Shown here: one piece after another, positions 17,986-26,361 of the stretch
How positions within the stretch are numbered: the first letter of the stretch is position 1
Layout: every line of letters begins with the position of its first letter
Position numbers and translations under genes: made by a program
Assembly (NCBI GenBank): GCA_023411575.1
Contig: JAEYOP010000063.1
Coordinates: 1 to 64,000 of the forward strand
Direction of reading: 5' to 3'
DNA from: Bacillota bacterium
Lineage (GTDB): Bacteria > Bacillota > Clostridia > Acetivibrionales > DTU013
Length of the DNA stretch: 64,000 nt
The notes under the pieces: model-generated
Told to the model about the DNA's origin: nothing
Seen by the model: only the letters and a program-made list of their open reading frames with translations
Databases searched by the model: none

Positions 17986-19458
17986 TTAATTGGATAAAGG
18001 TGCATCCAGCAGCTTAACCAACTCCTGGATCTTTTTAATATTGTCCGGTGTGTCTATCACCCACATCACATAATAAGACTCTCCGCCATCCCTGGAAATA
18101 TTATCCGAAACAAACAGATTATCCATGGGAATGTCCATCATCTTGCTTATCAGTTCCTTCCTCTCTGTTAGCTGGTATGAACTGAAAGCGTAGTCAACGG
18201 GAGCCTTTATTTTTTGTCCCTGAACATCGATGTTCGCTAAAATTCTCGTAACTGTCCCAATCATATCATAAGGGCATTTAATCAATATCTCCTTTGTTAT
18301 TCCGGGGAAATTCAAAGTCATTGTGTCCACATTGCTGACAGCTAGAAAGTCAAGTCTTTCTTTTGCATCTGCAGGCGAAATATTATTAAGCGAATAAGTA
18401 AAGAATTGCACTTCTTCCGAATTATCTGCAATATCCAGATTGGTCACCAATTTATTCATCTCGTCAAGATCGGTTTGTGTTCCCTTGAACCACAGGTTCT
18501 TCTGTCCGGAGCCGACACGGATGATTTCCACCGGTAAAGACAACTGGTTCATTATTGTAATCAGCTTATTGTATGTAATATATTTCAGTTTTCTGTTGGA
18601 CATTGAAAAGGTTTCGCTTTTGCTTTGCGGAATATCCACCTGGGACACAAGCTGACCGACATCAACCATAGCCTGCTTGGAGCCGCTTGCCCAAAGAACC
18701 ATCGGATTTGTATCGACTGTTATGGTGGAAGCATCTATTTTCAGCTGCTGAATCAAATCTTGGATTTGCTCGGCAGTGATGTATTTAAGCAGTATGGGTC
18801 TCAAATCTATCCCCGACTTGATTGTTCCATCCACCGTGTCAAAATTTTCTCTTATATCCAGAGCCGCAATGACCGACGACACTTTCGACAAAGCTTGCGG
18901 TGTGCCCTGCACCCAGATGTATTTGCTGCTTTTGTCCAGGGTGATTCTTACTACAGGTATGCTAAGCTTTTCCAGCTGCTCACTCAATACTGCAGGAGAA
19001 ATATACGATACTCTGAACCTCGTTAGTGCCATCTGATTCAAGAAATCCTTTTGGAGCTTGTCCTGGCTGCCGACGATTATAACCTTTCCATCTCTGATAT
19101 AACCCAGTTGACCGCCGGATGTACCGATGCTTTGTATCAATAATTGAAGCGCTTTTTCCGGAGTAACATCTTTTGCACTAAAGGAAATTTTAACAGGAGT
19201 GTCAAGATAGATAATGCTTACATCCATACTTAATGCAATTGTTGATAGTATATCTCTAACATCGGCATTTACCATGTTGACTGTTATGAATCTTTCTGCT
19301 GTATTCACAGCCTTTCCACTTTCCGTCGAACCCTCTTCAGCGTTTGCACTGCTTATTCCCAGAAAACTCCCCTGAGTGGTAATGAATACTGCAATCAATA
19401 AACATAAAGCAGTCCGGAATAATACCTTTTTAAGCTTATCTCCCGTAATCGCAAACAT
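17986..19458 (-). CDS. Secretin-like periplasmic-domain protein lacking the barrel
   Basis: About 490 residues. A signal peptide (FRTALCLLIAVFITTQG to about residue 40) is followed by an STN-type domain (about 57-130: NMVNADVRDILSTIALSMDV). Then come five repeated secretin N1-like modules of about 65 residues, each with an alpha/beta pattern ending in a helix such as VSSVIAALDI, LVSQVDIP or ILANIDV. The C-terminal secretin beta-barrel domain of PilQ is absent; the chain ends after the last N-module at LLDAPLSN. With the PilP-like gene just upstream, this may form a channel or guide through the thick wall of a single-membrane cell. The start at 19458 has GGAGG 6 bases upstream. Confidence 0.75.
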   Translation of the reverse strand: MFAITGDKLKKVLFRTALCLLIAVFITTQGSFLGISSANAEEGSTESGKAVNTAERFITVNMVNADVRDILSTIALSMDVSIIYLDTPVKISFSAKDVTPEKALQLLIQSIGTSGGQLGYIRDGKVIIVGSQDKLQKDFLNQMALTRFRVSYISPAVLSEQLEKLSIPVVRITLDKSSKYIWVQGTPQALSKVSSVIAALDIRENFDTVDGTIKSGIDLRPILLKYITAEQIQDLIQQLKIDASTITVDTNPMVLWASGSKQAMVDVGQLVSQVDIPQSKSETFSMSNRKLKYITYNKLITIMNQLSLPVEIIRVGSGQKNLWFKGTQTDLDEMNKLVTNLDIADNSEEVQFFTYSLNNISPADAKERLDFLAVSNVDTMTLNFPGITKEILIKCPYDMIGTVTRILANIDVQGQKIKAPVDYAFSSYQLTERKELISKMMDIPMDNLFVSDNISRDGGESYYVMWVIDTPDNIKKIQELVKLLDAPLSN

Positions 19459-19468
19459 AAGCATCCTC

Positions 19469-19981
19469 CTATTTGATGACAGACTGGCTGTTATTACGCT
19501 TTTCGAGTTTTAACGTTATTTCCTTTTCGGTATCGGTGTTTTTTATAACGACTTTATCGGCTGTAATATCGCTTACCGTCATATTACTTTCGATATTGTC
19601 GCCTTTTTCTAAAATGTAGGATTTGTCGTTCGCCTCGATAACCGCTATGTTTTTACCATCCGTACTTGCAACAATACCAACCAGATTCATAGGTCCGCTG
19701 AAGGGATCTCTTTGGACTGCCGTATCATCCGTGTCGGAACCGTTTTTAATTACTCTCTCCGTATTGGGGAGAATCTCAATAGTCTGCGGATTAGAGCTTA
19801 AAGTGCCAGAAGCTTCAGCCACGGCAGGAACCGCTTCTTCGGACACGTCTTTTCCAAGTCCTGAGTATACGATAATAAGCACAATTAATAAAACAAGCAG
19901 CACCGGGATTGAAAATGCGATTGTCCTGTTCTCTCTCAAAAACCTCTTGAAACCACTCTGACCGCCCATTTTTGCACTCAT
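19469..19981 (-). CDS. PilP/GspC-like membrane protein
   Basis: About 170 residues: a short cytosolic basic N-terminus, one membrane helix (IAFSIPVLLVLLIVLIIVYSG), a linker, and a C-terminal HR-type domain beginning RDPFSGPMNLVGIV and holding AVIEANDKSYILEKGDNI. This is the pattern of PilP and GspC homology-region domains that bind secretins. It stands directly before the secretin-like gene (10 bases). The start at 19981 has AAAGGA 9 bases upstream. An upstream GTG at 20008 is possible but less well supported. Confidence 0.68.
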   Translation of the reverse strand: MSAKMGGQSGFKRFLRENRTIAFSIPVLLVLLIVLIIVYSGLGKDVSEEAVPAVAEASGTLSSNPQTIEILPNTERVIKNGSDTDDTAVQRDPFSGPMNLVGIVASTDGKNIAVIEANDKSYILEKGDNIESNMTVSDITADKVVIKNTDTEKEITLKLEKRNNSQSVIK

Positions 19982-20409
19982 ATGCACAAATCCTTTCTGA
20001 GTAATCACTTAGCAAGGTATCCTATTAAATTTTCCAAATTACGAAAATAACACCCAATAGCACCAAAACAGTGCCGGCATCTGAAGACTTGCACAATAAG
20101 TCTTGAAGAAATAAGAAGTATGAAAATTTCCTTACACTTTTATCTTATGCAAATCAACATTAGCAATAAATATATTTCTCTGTATGATTACATTTTCTAC
20201 TATTTGTAATCTATTTTTTATACTACATCAGCTTTATCATAATTTCAACATTTTTAAGAGAAAAATGAAGAATTATGTAAAGCAATAGAAAATAGATGCC
20301 CATAATAAATTTATCGAAAATAATAAATTTTACTTTAGGGATTTGAAGAAAAAATATTTAACTTTTTTGAAAAGTAAAATCTTTGAAAATAAATAGAAAT
20401 ACATATGAT
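19982..20409. other. AT-rich non-coding gap inside the pil locus
   Basis: About 430 bases between the second pilin and the pilP-like gene. It is strongly AT-rich. A 7-base inverted repeat (AAGACTT, 20084-20090 and 20098-20104) is the only clear structure. It probably holds the promoter of the pilP-to-prepilin operon, but no convincing -35/-10 pair stands out. Confidence 0.4.
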
Positions 20410-20751
20410 CTATCGTATAGAAAAACATGATTTATCTGATTTATAAAGTAGGCGAGATATATCAATATTAGCTATCGGTCCCTGAATATAGCCTTTATCT
20501 ATTAATTTTGCAAGAATATCATCACCAGTTGACATCGCTTTTAGAGCTACAACATCAGATGTTGTCTCCATTGCAATAAAACTACCTATAGCACTATTGA
20601 GAATTGACACTGTTTCCTTATCAGCATTTATTCGAGCAACATCCGAAAAATTATTATATGCAGGTACTGCTATCACTGCTAATAATGCAATAATGAACAC
20701 AACTATCACTAATTCTACAAAAGTAAAGCCTAAGTCGTCTTTAAGCACCAT
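20410..20751 (-). CDS. Short type IV pilin-like protein
   Basis: A 113-residue pilin: short leader ending in G8, then FTFVELVIVVFIIALLAVIA with Glu at +5, and a small C-terminal body. The fold order resembles PilA next door, but the sequence differs and the Shine-Dalgarno site is weak (AAGAAAGA). It lies after pilA across a strong hairpin, so it may be a minor pilin made at a lower level. Confidence 0.78.
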   Translation of the reverse strand: MVLKDDLGFTFVELVIVVFIIALLAVIAVPAYNNFSDVARINADKETVSILNSAIGSFIAMETTSDVVALKAMSTGDDILAKLIDKGYIQGPIANIDISRLLYKSDKSCFSIR

Positions 20752-20773
20752 AGATTAAATCTTTCTTTTTGCT

Positions 20774-20815
20774 ATAATGGAAATGAACAGGTTCTCCCCC
20801 ATCCATTTCCATTAT
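20774..20815. promoter_or_regulatory. Hairpin between pilA and second pilin
   Basis: Perfect 12-base arms (ATAATGGAAATG and its complement) with an 18-base loop. No T-tract follows on either strand. It could attenuate read-through or protect the pilA mRNA 3' end. Confidence 0.55.
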
Positions 20816-20835
20816 GCGATCATAAAACGAACAAC

Positions 20836-21216
20836 TTATTTAGCTTTAAATTTAGGATTAGTACTATCGCCAGCAAAATCAATTTTATCAATATTTCCAG
20901 GCTTCTCTTGCAAAAATCCTGCATCGACAAGCGCCTGTGCTGCTGCTGCTGCATCGGTACCTGCTTTTATAGAAGCGCTAATTGCTCCGCCCGATGTTGT
21001 TTGAACGCTAGTCATATATACACTAACTGCTCCATTTAAAGTACGTACAGAAGCTGCTACAGCATTCTTTTCAGCATCACCCTGTACATTTTTATACACC
21101 GGTACAGCAATAGCTACCAAGATACCGATGATAACAACAACTACCATCAATTCGACGAGAGTGAAGCCCTTGTTATTGTTCTTCCTCTGCATCATTTGCA
21201 CAAATTTCATGAACAT
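20836..21216 (-). CDS. pilA: Major type IV pilin PilA
   Basis: A 126-residue pilin. The leader ends KNNNKG (cleavage after G17), then FTLVELMVVVVIIGILVAIA with Glu at +5 and the PVYKNV continuation. A short globular part rich in Ala/Thr/Gly holds VSVYMTSVQTT and ends PKFKAK. The small size and strong GGGG site suggest a major pilin. A TATAAT box is about 64 bases upstream. It stands between the transglutaminase-like gene and the second pilin. Confidence 0.88.
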   Translation of the reverse strand: MFMKFVQMMQRKNNNKGFTLVELMVVVVIIGILVAIAVPVYKNVQGDAEKNAVAASVRTLNGAVSVYMTSVQTTSGGAISASIKAGTDAAAAAQALVDAGFLQEKPGNIDKIDFAGDSTNPKFKAK

Positions 21217-21279
21217 AAGAAATTTCCCCTTTCAATATTTTATTTTGCGCATAAAAACTCTCTTGCGTTTTATACAAAA

Positions 21280-21285
21280 ATTATA
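21280..21285 (-). promoter_or_regulatory. Putative -10 box of pilA promoter
   Basis: A perfect TATAAT on the minus strand, 64 bases before the pilA ATG. The matching -35 at 17 bases (TGTCTA) is poor, so it may depend on an activator or on an alternative sigma factor. Confidence 0.4.
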
Positions 21286-21367
21286 CCGGAGAATTATGTT
21301 TTTAGACACGAATATATAAAATTTTATGGATTATTTTAAAAAGTAGTATAGATAATTCTAAACCTGA

Positions 21368-22180
21368 CTAATACTCATAAACCTTATCGTAATCCGCTGC
21401 ATTCTTCTCCATACTGTAACCGGCCTTATGTTGTTTCATTTCGGCATCATACGTCGTATCTATAATGATCCACTTGCCGGTTTCTCTGTTGTAAACCTCG
21501 TTCCAGGCATGATATCCCGTAACTTTGGTGGCGTAACCTTTCACAAGCTTGGCCGGTATTCCCTGGCTTCGCAGCATTGAGGCAAATAGGGATGCATAGT
21601 CGTAGCAGATCCCTTTTTTCGTAGTGATTGTATTGTCAATGTTCGGAAGATAACCGCTCTGGAGTGTTTTTAGTTTAGCGTAATCGTATGTAATATTGCT
21701 TACTAAATAGTCGTAAATGACATCAATCTTTTGTTTGTCCGTCTCCAGTCCTTTTACCAATTCATCCGCCTTTTTGATTGCAACCATGTCGCGGGTCCAG
21801 TTAACATTCTGAACGGATGCCAGATAAACCTGCCTATCGTCCTCCAGGTCGAGATTTACTTTTTCGGTCGATATGTACCTGTATTTGGTGTCTACGACAT
21901 TCTCGAGAATACTTACCTTGTATTCTCCGTCACCCATTTGAAGCGGGAAGCTTTCAACCGTTCCGTCGTTTTTCAGGTCGTAAGAGACTCTTTTACCATC
22001 TTTCTCAACCAGTACTTTCAGCCTTGCGTCCGTTTGCGCGTCATATGCGAGTGCAATTATGCCGGAAGACAAATTAGCCGTATTATATGAAGTAGATTTG
22101 CCAAGACTCTCAGCAGATGCAAAGGAAATATTCAAGAGTACTGCCGCGGCTAAAATACCCGCCGCAAAAACCTTCTTCAT
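21368..22180 (-). CDS. Secreted transglutaminase-like protein
   Basis: A 270-residue exported protein. A signal peptide (MKKVFAAGILAAAVLLNISFASA) is followed by a beta-rich domain (about 30-120) and a transglutaminase/protease-like core. The core shows the Cys-His-Asp triad: GICYDYASLFASMLRSQGIP (Cys), GYHAWNEVY (His) and WIIIDTTYD (Asp). Members of this fold cleave or cross-link proteins or peptides at the cell surface. The gene is directly controlled by two tandem c-di-GMP-I aptamers and lies just upstream of pilA, so it probably acts in c-di-GMP-linked surface behaviour. The GAAGGGAG ribosome site starts right where the second aptamer ends. Confidence 0.85.
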   Translation of the reverse strand: MKKVFAAGILAAAVLLNISFASAESLGKSTSYNTANLSSGIIALAYDAQTDARLKVLVEKDGKRVSYDLKNDGTVESFPLQMGDGEYKVSILENVVDTKYRYISTEKVNLDLEDDRQVYLASVQNVNWTRDMVAIKKADELVKGLETDKQKIDVIYDYLVSNITYDYAKLKTLQSGYLPNIDNTITTKKGICYDYASLFASMLRSQGIPAKLVKGYATKVTGYHAWNEVYNRETGKWIIIDTTYDAEMKQHKAGYSMEKNAADYDKVYEY

Positions 22181-22194
22181 TTAAAAAACGCTCC

Positions 22195-22295
22195 CTTCGG
22201 TAACTGGCTGCCATTTCGTTTCCGTCGGACGGAACCCGTCTAAGGCCCTATAGCTTTGCGTCCCAGTCTTTCGACCGGTTTGCCCTTATCGTTGA
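22195..22295 (-). ncRNA. Cyclic di-GMP-I (GEMM-I) riboswitch, proximal copy
   Basis: On the minus strand it shows GGGCAAACC, a CGAAAG tetraloop, GGGACGCAAAGC, a variable stem, then ATGGCAGCC and GTTACC: the class I c-di-GMP aptamer core. GTTACC is followed by GAAGGGAG (the ribosome site) and a run of six T, so ligand binding could act on translation or on transcription. Confidence 0.93.
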
Positions 22296-22373
22296 AAAGC
22301 TTTCGCAATAATCCTGCTTATTCCCATCCGGTTTTGCTTCCAATCCGGCAAAAACGGAAAATAAAAAACTTCC

Positions 22374-22470
22374 CTTTCGGTAACTGGCTGCCATTCAGGA
22401 TTCGATGGAATCCGGATTCAGGCCCTCTAGCTTTGCGTCCCGGTCTTTCGACCGGTTTGCCTTTATCGTT
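22374..22470 (-). ncRNA. Cyclic di-GMP-I (GEMM-I) riboswitch, distal copy
   Basis: A second complete aptamer 80 bases upstream of the first, with the same core (AGGCAAACC, CGAAAG, GGGACGCAAAGC, ATGGCAGCC, GTTACC) and its own trailing T-run. Its variable stem differs from the proximal copy, so it is not a fresh duplication. The two in series form a tandem riboswitch. Confidence 0.93.
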
Positions 22471-22549
22471 GAAAAGCTTCAACAATAACTTATATATAAT
22501 ATATGATAGTACATTTTTTTCTAAAATGCAATAGAATCTTACATAATTT

Positions 22550-25129
22550 TCATAATGGTTTGATTAACCGGAAAACAACGCCCACAAGCACCAAAAGGAT
22601 TGAAAAAGCGGTTATCCCCGCCCCAAGGGGGAAAAGCGGCGTCATATAGTTCATCTGGATCGTATGCTTCCCTTTCGCCACATCAAATGCCAGAAATCCT
22701 TCGTCAATAGCATAGGTGTCCGTAGGCTCGCCATCTACCTTAACGCTCCATCCTTTATGATACGGAATGGTAGTAAACAATACGCCCGATTTCTTAGCGT
22801 CAACCGAACTCATGATCATCGTATCATCAAACCGCTCCACTTTCATGGAATTCTTCGCCACAATTTGCATGGCTTCTTCAAACTTTGGTTCTTCCAACAC
22901 ATTGGGCGAAATGCTGAAGCTCCCGTCCACTTCGGAATCGGCTTTATAGACAAGCTCGACGCTTACCTGCTCGTCCTCCGCGCAGAATCCAGCATCCACC
23001 AGGGTTGGCCGCTTCGCATTGAAATCGATCTTCCTGTCTCCCACCATAATGTATCCGTAATCAACCAGATTGGGTTTTGTTTCAAAGTAAAAATAGACGT
23101 TCCGGTTCCCGGTATCCTTTAACTTGACCGATATCCGGGATTCCTGGCTTTTATCCTTCCGGGTGAAGTCGAAATGACCGCCGTACTTGCGGACGACATC
23201 TGCATTGCTCGAATAACCCTCCTCCATCTCTATGGCCGTAAAGATATCTCTTACGCCAGTCAGATTTTCAATAAAACTGGTCTGCGCAGAGAAAGGCGTC
23301 CTCCCTTCACTGCTCCATTGCTTGAGTACACCCGGCGCCATATAGCCGATGGAAACGGCATAAGGGTTTTCGTAAACCGATAGATTCTCCGACGAATAAA
23401 TTTGCTTTTTATATTTTTCCGTAAACGGACCTTTCCGGTAAATCGAGTATTTCACGCCGAGCAAGGAATCCAGCGGAAGGGTCGAGCCCTCATACTTATA
23501 GCTGTTGACTACATTTGTATGAAATCCGAAGTTCTGCATGGAGGTTACCGTATTTACGGGCATCATGGATGAAAAAATGGTGATTCCGTTGTAGTTGTAC
23601 AAATAGGGATCATTTGCCGTTTTGGGCGGCATGACTTCCATACGGTAGAACCCCGCTTCCCCGTTTCCGGCTTCCTTTTTTTCAATCTCCTTGATTTTCC
23701 CGATCAACTCCGGGGCTTCCTCATCGGTAAGATATCCGCTCCTGGCCCCGAAGGCTTCATTTACGGCAATCTTCTCCATTGTCAGAATGGTGGAAAAAAT
23801 GAGCTCAAAGGCTACAATCGAAACAAAAAAAAGCGAAAAAAGCCTTGCGCTCTTTGGGTTATCTTTTCGCCAGGTGAATAAAATTGCATAAAGCCCCAGG
23901 GCGAACAAGATCAGGTAAATATCGGGAAAGCCCGGGATATTGTCGTTCAGCTTTTGAGCAACAAGCACCAGGCCGGCGGTCAGGCAGACAAGCCCTGCCA
24001 GGAACCGGTTGGAGAATTCGTCCCTGGCCTCCAGGGCGCGGAAAGAAAGCGTTACCAATAAAAATACGTAAACAAAGGCATACCTGTATGGGAGCTGATT
24101 GGGGAAATGGAATCCATGCCAGATATAATTCAGGACATTCAAATTGAAACTCATGATAAGAAAGAAAAGCAGCGCCCCGTGGGCGATTTTTTCGCTTCTG
24201 GGAATGCGGCGGCTCATAAAGAACAGCGGAGCCAGCATCAGGGCGGGAAGCCCGCAGTAGATATTGGGCAGGCCCTCCCGTATTGCCGGTTCGGCTGCCG
24301 GGAAGTGTCTGCCGATATAATCGAACAGACTGAAATATTGCGTAATGTCCTTGGGGAAACTGGAATCCACAGCAGAAGTCAGCTTGAGCGCCGATATGGT
24401 GGGTAAAATCACCACTGCCGCGAACCCCACGGCCAGAAGGGAAAAGGCCGCTACCTGCAAAGTTTTTACTGCAATCGTCTTTAAGTTCTTTTCCGGCAGG
24501 AACTGCTGGATCAGTATAGGATAATAAAGAACTGTAAAAACGGCGACAAAAAAGGCAATGTAAAAGTTGGAAAATAAGAGCAATCCCAGGGAAGCAGCAT
24601 ACAGCAGCGCCCTGCCTTGCCTGATCAGGCGGATCAGGCCCAAAAGGACCAATGGCATCAGGTAGATGCCCTCCAGCCACATAATATTCCATGAATACGC
24701 CAATACGTAGCCCGACAGGGAATACATCAGGGAAAAGGCTACGACCGTGAAATCCTTTTTGCCATAAGCCTTTTCCAGATAAACGGAAAAGAAGGCCGCG
24801 CAAAGCCCGACTTTCACCAATATCAATATCAATACGGCTTCCGTCAGATAACTTTTAGGGGAAAATACAACAAGGATATTCAAGGGACTGGCCAGATAAT
24901 AGGCAATAGTGGAGTAAAAATCGGTGCCCAGGCCGCCGGACCAGGAATAGAACAAGCTGGACCCGGACCGCAGCTTGTCCTGAAGCTCCGACAAAAAAGG
25001 CGCGTACTGGTGGTAGAGATCAACCGTTAAAGCACTCTGCGGACCAAAGGGAAAGACTCCTCTGGTAATATATCCTATTTCCAGTATTACGATGGTCAGA
25101 ATAAAAGAAATCAATGGAAAACGGCGCAT
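22550..25129 (-). CDS. YfhO family membrane glycosyltransferase
   Basis: An 859-residue polytopic protein of the YfhO family (PF09586). Seen: about a dozen membrane helices in the first 440 residues; the loop after helix 1 with VDLYHQYAPFLSELQDKLR and FYSWSGGLGTDFYSTIAYYLASPLN, as in GT-C enzymes; and a large extracellular C-terminal domain with a last helix. In Bacillus and Listeria, YfhO with CsbB-type enzymes transfers sugars from undecaprenyl-phosphate to lipoteichoic acid. Two CsbB-like genes are divergently encoded next door, which supports that role. GGAG 8 bases before the ATG. Confidence 0.88.
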   Translation of the reverse strand: MRRFPLISFILTIVILEIGYITRGVFPFGPQSALTVDLYHQYAPFLSELQDKLRSGSSLFYSWSGGLGTDFYSTIAYYLASPLNILVVFSPKSYLTEAVLILILVKVGLCAAFFSVYLEKAYGKKDFTVVAFSLMYSLSGYVLAYSWNIMWLEGIYLMPLVLLGLIRLIRQGRALLYAASLGLLLFSNFYIAFFVAVFTVLYYPILIQQFLPEKNLKTIAVKTLQVAAFSLLAVGFAAVVILPTISALKLTSAVDSSFPKDITQYFSLFDYIGRHFPAAEPAIREGLPNIYCGLPALMLAPLFFMSRRIPRSEKIAHGALLFFLIMSFNLNVLNYIWHGFHFPNQLPYRYAFVYVFLLVTLSFRALEARDEFSNRFLAGLVCLTAGLVLVAQKLNDNIPGFPDIYLILFALGLYAILFTWRKDNPKSARLFSLFFVSIVAFELIFSTILTMEKIAVNEAFGARSGYLTDEEAPELIGKIKEIEKKEAGNGEAGFYRMEVMPPKTANDPYLYNYNGITIFSSMMPVNTVTSMQNFGFHTNVVNSYKYEGSTLPLDSLLGVKYSIYRKGPFTEKYKKQIYSSENLSVYENPYAVSIGYMAPGVLKQWSSEGRTPFSAQTSFIENLTGVRDIFTAIEMEEGYSSNADVVRKYGGHFDFTRKDKSQESRISVKLKDTGNRNVYFYFETKPNLVDYGYIMVGDRKIDFNAKRPTLVDAGFCAEDEQVSVELVYKADSEVDGSFSISPNVLEEPKFEEAMQIVAKNSMKVERFDDTMIMSSVDAKKSGVLFTTIPYHKGWSVKVDGEPTDTYAIDEGFLAFDVAKGKHTIQMNYMTPLFPLGAGITAFSILLVLVGVVFRLIKPL

Positions 25130-25306
25130 GCAGGTTGCTCCTCGATCAACATATACTCAAATCGTTCTGAAACGCCCGGTTATCGTTTTTTCTATATGAT
25201 ATGATATCAGAGCTTATTGAATTTTACCAGCATATTCTGTATAATATGGGCATCTGCCGGCATCCGGGCAAGACTGCCTCATGCCGGTTATAAAAGCGGG
25301 TGCACG

Positions 25307-26260
25307 ATGAACGATACAATGCTTTCCATTGTTATTCCCATATATCAGGAGCAAAATCAGGTTTACGCCAATATACGGGCGATTCAGCAGATTCTTGTTG
25401 AAAGCGGCATCTCCCATGAATTTATTCTGGTGGACGACGGTTCCAGAGATCATACCTGGAATGAAATTATGCGGCTTTCGCAGGATCTGGGAAATGTAAA
25501 CGCCATCCGGCTCAGCCGCAATTTCGGCAAGGAAGCCGCTCTCTGCGCGGGGCTGGACAATATCCGCGGAGACGCCTGCGTCATAATGGATGCCGATCTC
25601 CAGCATCCGCCCCGGCTCATTCCGGAGATGGTCCGGCTGTGGAAGGAAAGCGGATACGATGTGATTGAGGGCGTCAAGGCCTCCAGAGGCAAGGAAAAAT
25701 TAATCAATAAATTCGGGGCGAATGCGTTTTACAGCATCCTGAAGAAGCTGTCGGGGCTTGACCTGGACAAGGCTTCCGATTTCAAGCTGCTCGACAGGAA
25801 AGTGGTGGACGCCTGGCAGCAAATGGGCGAACGGATTGTCTTTTTCAGAGGGATGTCGGCCTGGGTCGGCTTTAAGAGAATGAGCCTTCCTTTTGTGGTT
25901 GAGGAACGGACGGAAGGCAGATCGAAATGGTCCCTTTTCCGGCTTTTCAACCTGGCCATAAACGCCATTACCGCATATTCCTCTGCCCCGCTGCAAATTG
26001 TCACTTTCGTTGGCGTAATCTTTTCCATCAGCGCATTGATTTTAGCTATTCAAACCCTCTATATGAAATTCAGCAACATTGCTTTCAGCGGCTTTACCAC
26101 CGTCATATTGCTCCTGTTGATCATCGGCAGCACCTTGATGATAAGCCTTGGGGTCATCGGGACCTATATCGCAAGGATTTTTGACGAGGTAAAAGGAAGA
26201 CCCCGCTATCTCGTCTCGGAGAAAATTGACAAAAAAGACGTCCCCAGAAAAGATTCCTGA
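25307..26260 (+). CDS. Polyprenyl-phosphate glycosyltransferase, GT2 (CsbB/GtrB-like)
   Basis: About 317 residues. A GT2 catalytic domain shows LSIVIPIYQEQ, ILVDDGSRDHTW, MDADLQHPP (DXD-like) and DFKLLDRKVVDA. Two C-terminal membrane helices (about 232-300) are followed by IARIFDEVKGRPRYLV. It should move a sugar from a nucleotide donor onto undecaprenyl-phosphate at the inner face, to be used outside by YfhO. The start at 25307 (MNDTML) leads straight into the GT2 fold; upstream codons lack homology. Confidence 0.87.
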   Translation: MNDTMLSIVIPIYQEQNQVYANIRAIQQILVESGISHEFILVDDGSRDHTWNEIMRLSQDLGNVNAIRLSRNFGKEAALCAGLDNIRGDACVIMDADLQHPPRLIPEMVRLWKESGYDVIEGVKASRGKEKLINKFGANAFYSILKKLSGLDLDKASDFKLLDRKVVDAWQQMGERIVFFRGMSAWVGFKRMSLPFVVEERTEGRSKWSLFRLFNLAINAITAYSSAPLQIVTFVGVIFSISALILAIQTLYMKFSNIAFSGFTTVILLLLIIGSTLMISLGVIGTYIARIFDEVKGRPRYLVSEKIDKKDVPRKDS

Positions 26261-26361
26261 ATCCGCCTGTCCCAAGCAGACTCCGAATTCGAAAATACAG
26301 CCGATCTTCGATTTTTTTAGGAAAAACTGGGTATCCTAGAATCATGTCGGAGGTTGTGCGA

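Noticed and set aside
20025..20096. A 23-codon minus-strand ORF with a hydrophobic run (TVLVLLGVIFVIWKI)
   Set aside because: TTG start without any ribosome site in an AT-rich gap; chance is likely, though a small membrane peptide cannot be ruled out.
21270..21310. Possible FliA-type (sigma-28) promoter before pilA
   Set aside because: TAAA and a CGGTATAA-like box occur, but the spacing is several bases too short; the sequence fits a plain TATAAT box better.
22256..22534. A short plus-strand ORF with an internal sequence repeat
   Set aside because: The repeat is the antisense of the two c-di-GMP aptamers, not a coding repeat.
23859..24803. A 314-codon minus-strand frame inside the YfhO gene
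   Set aside because: Alternative frame of the same strand within a well-supported gene; composition (Gly, Arg, Pro) is artefactual.
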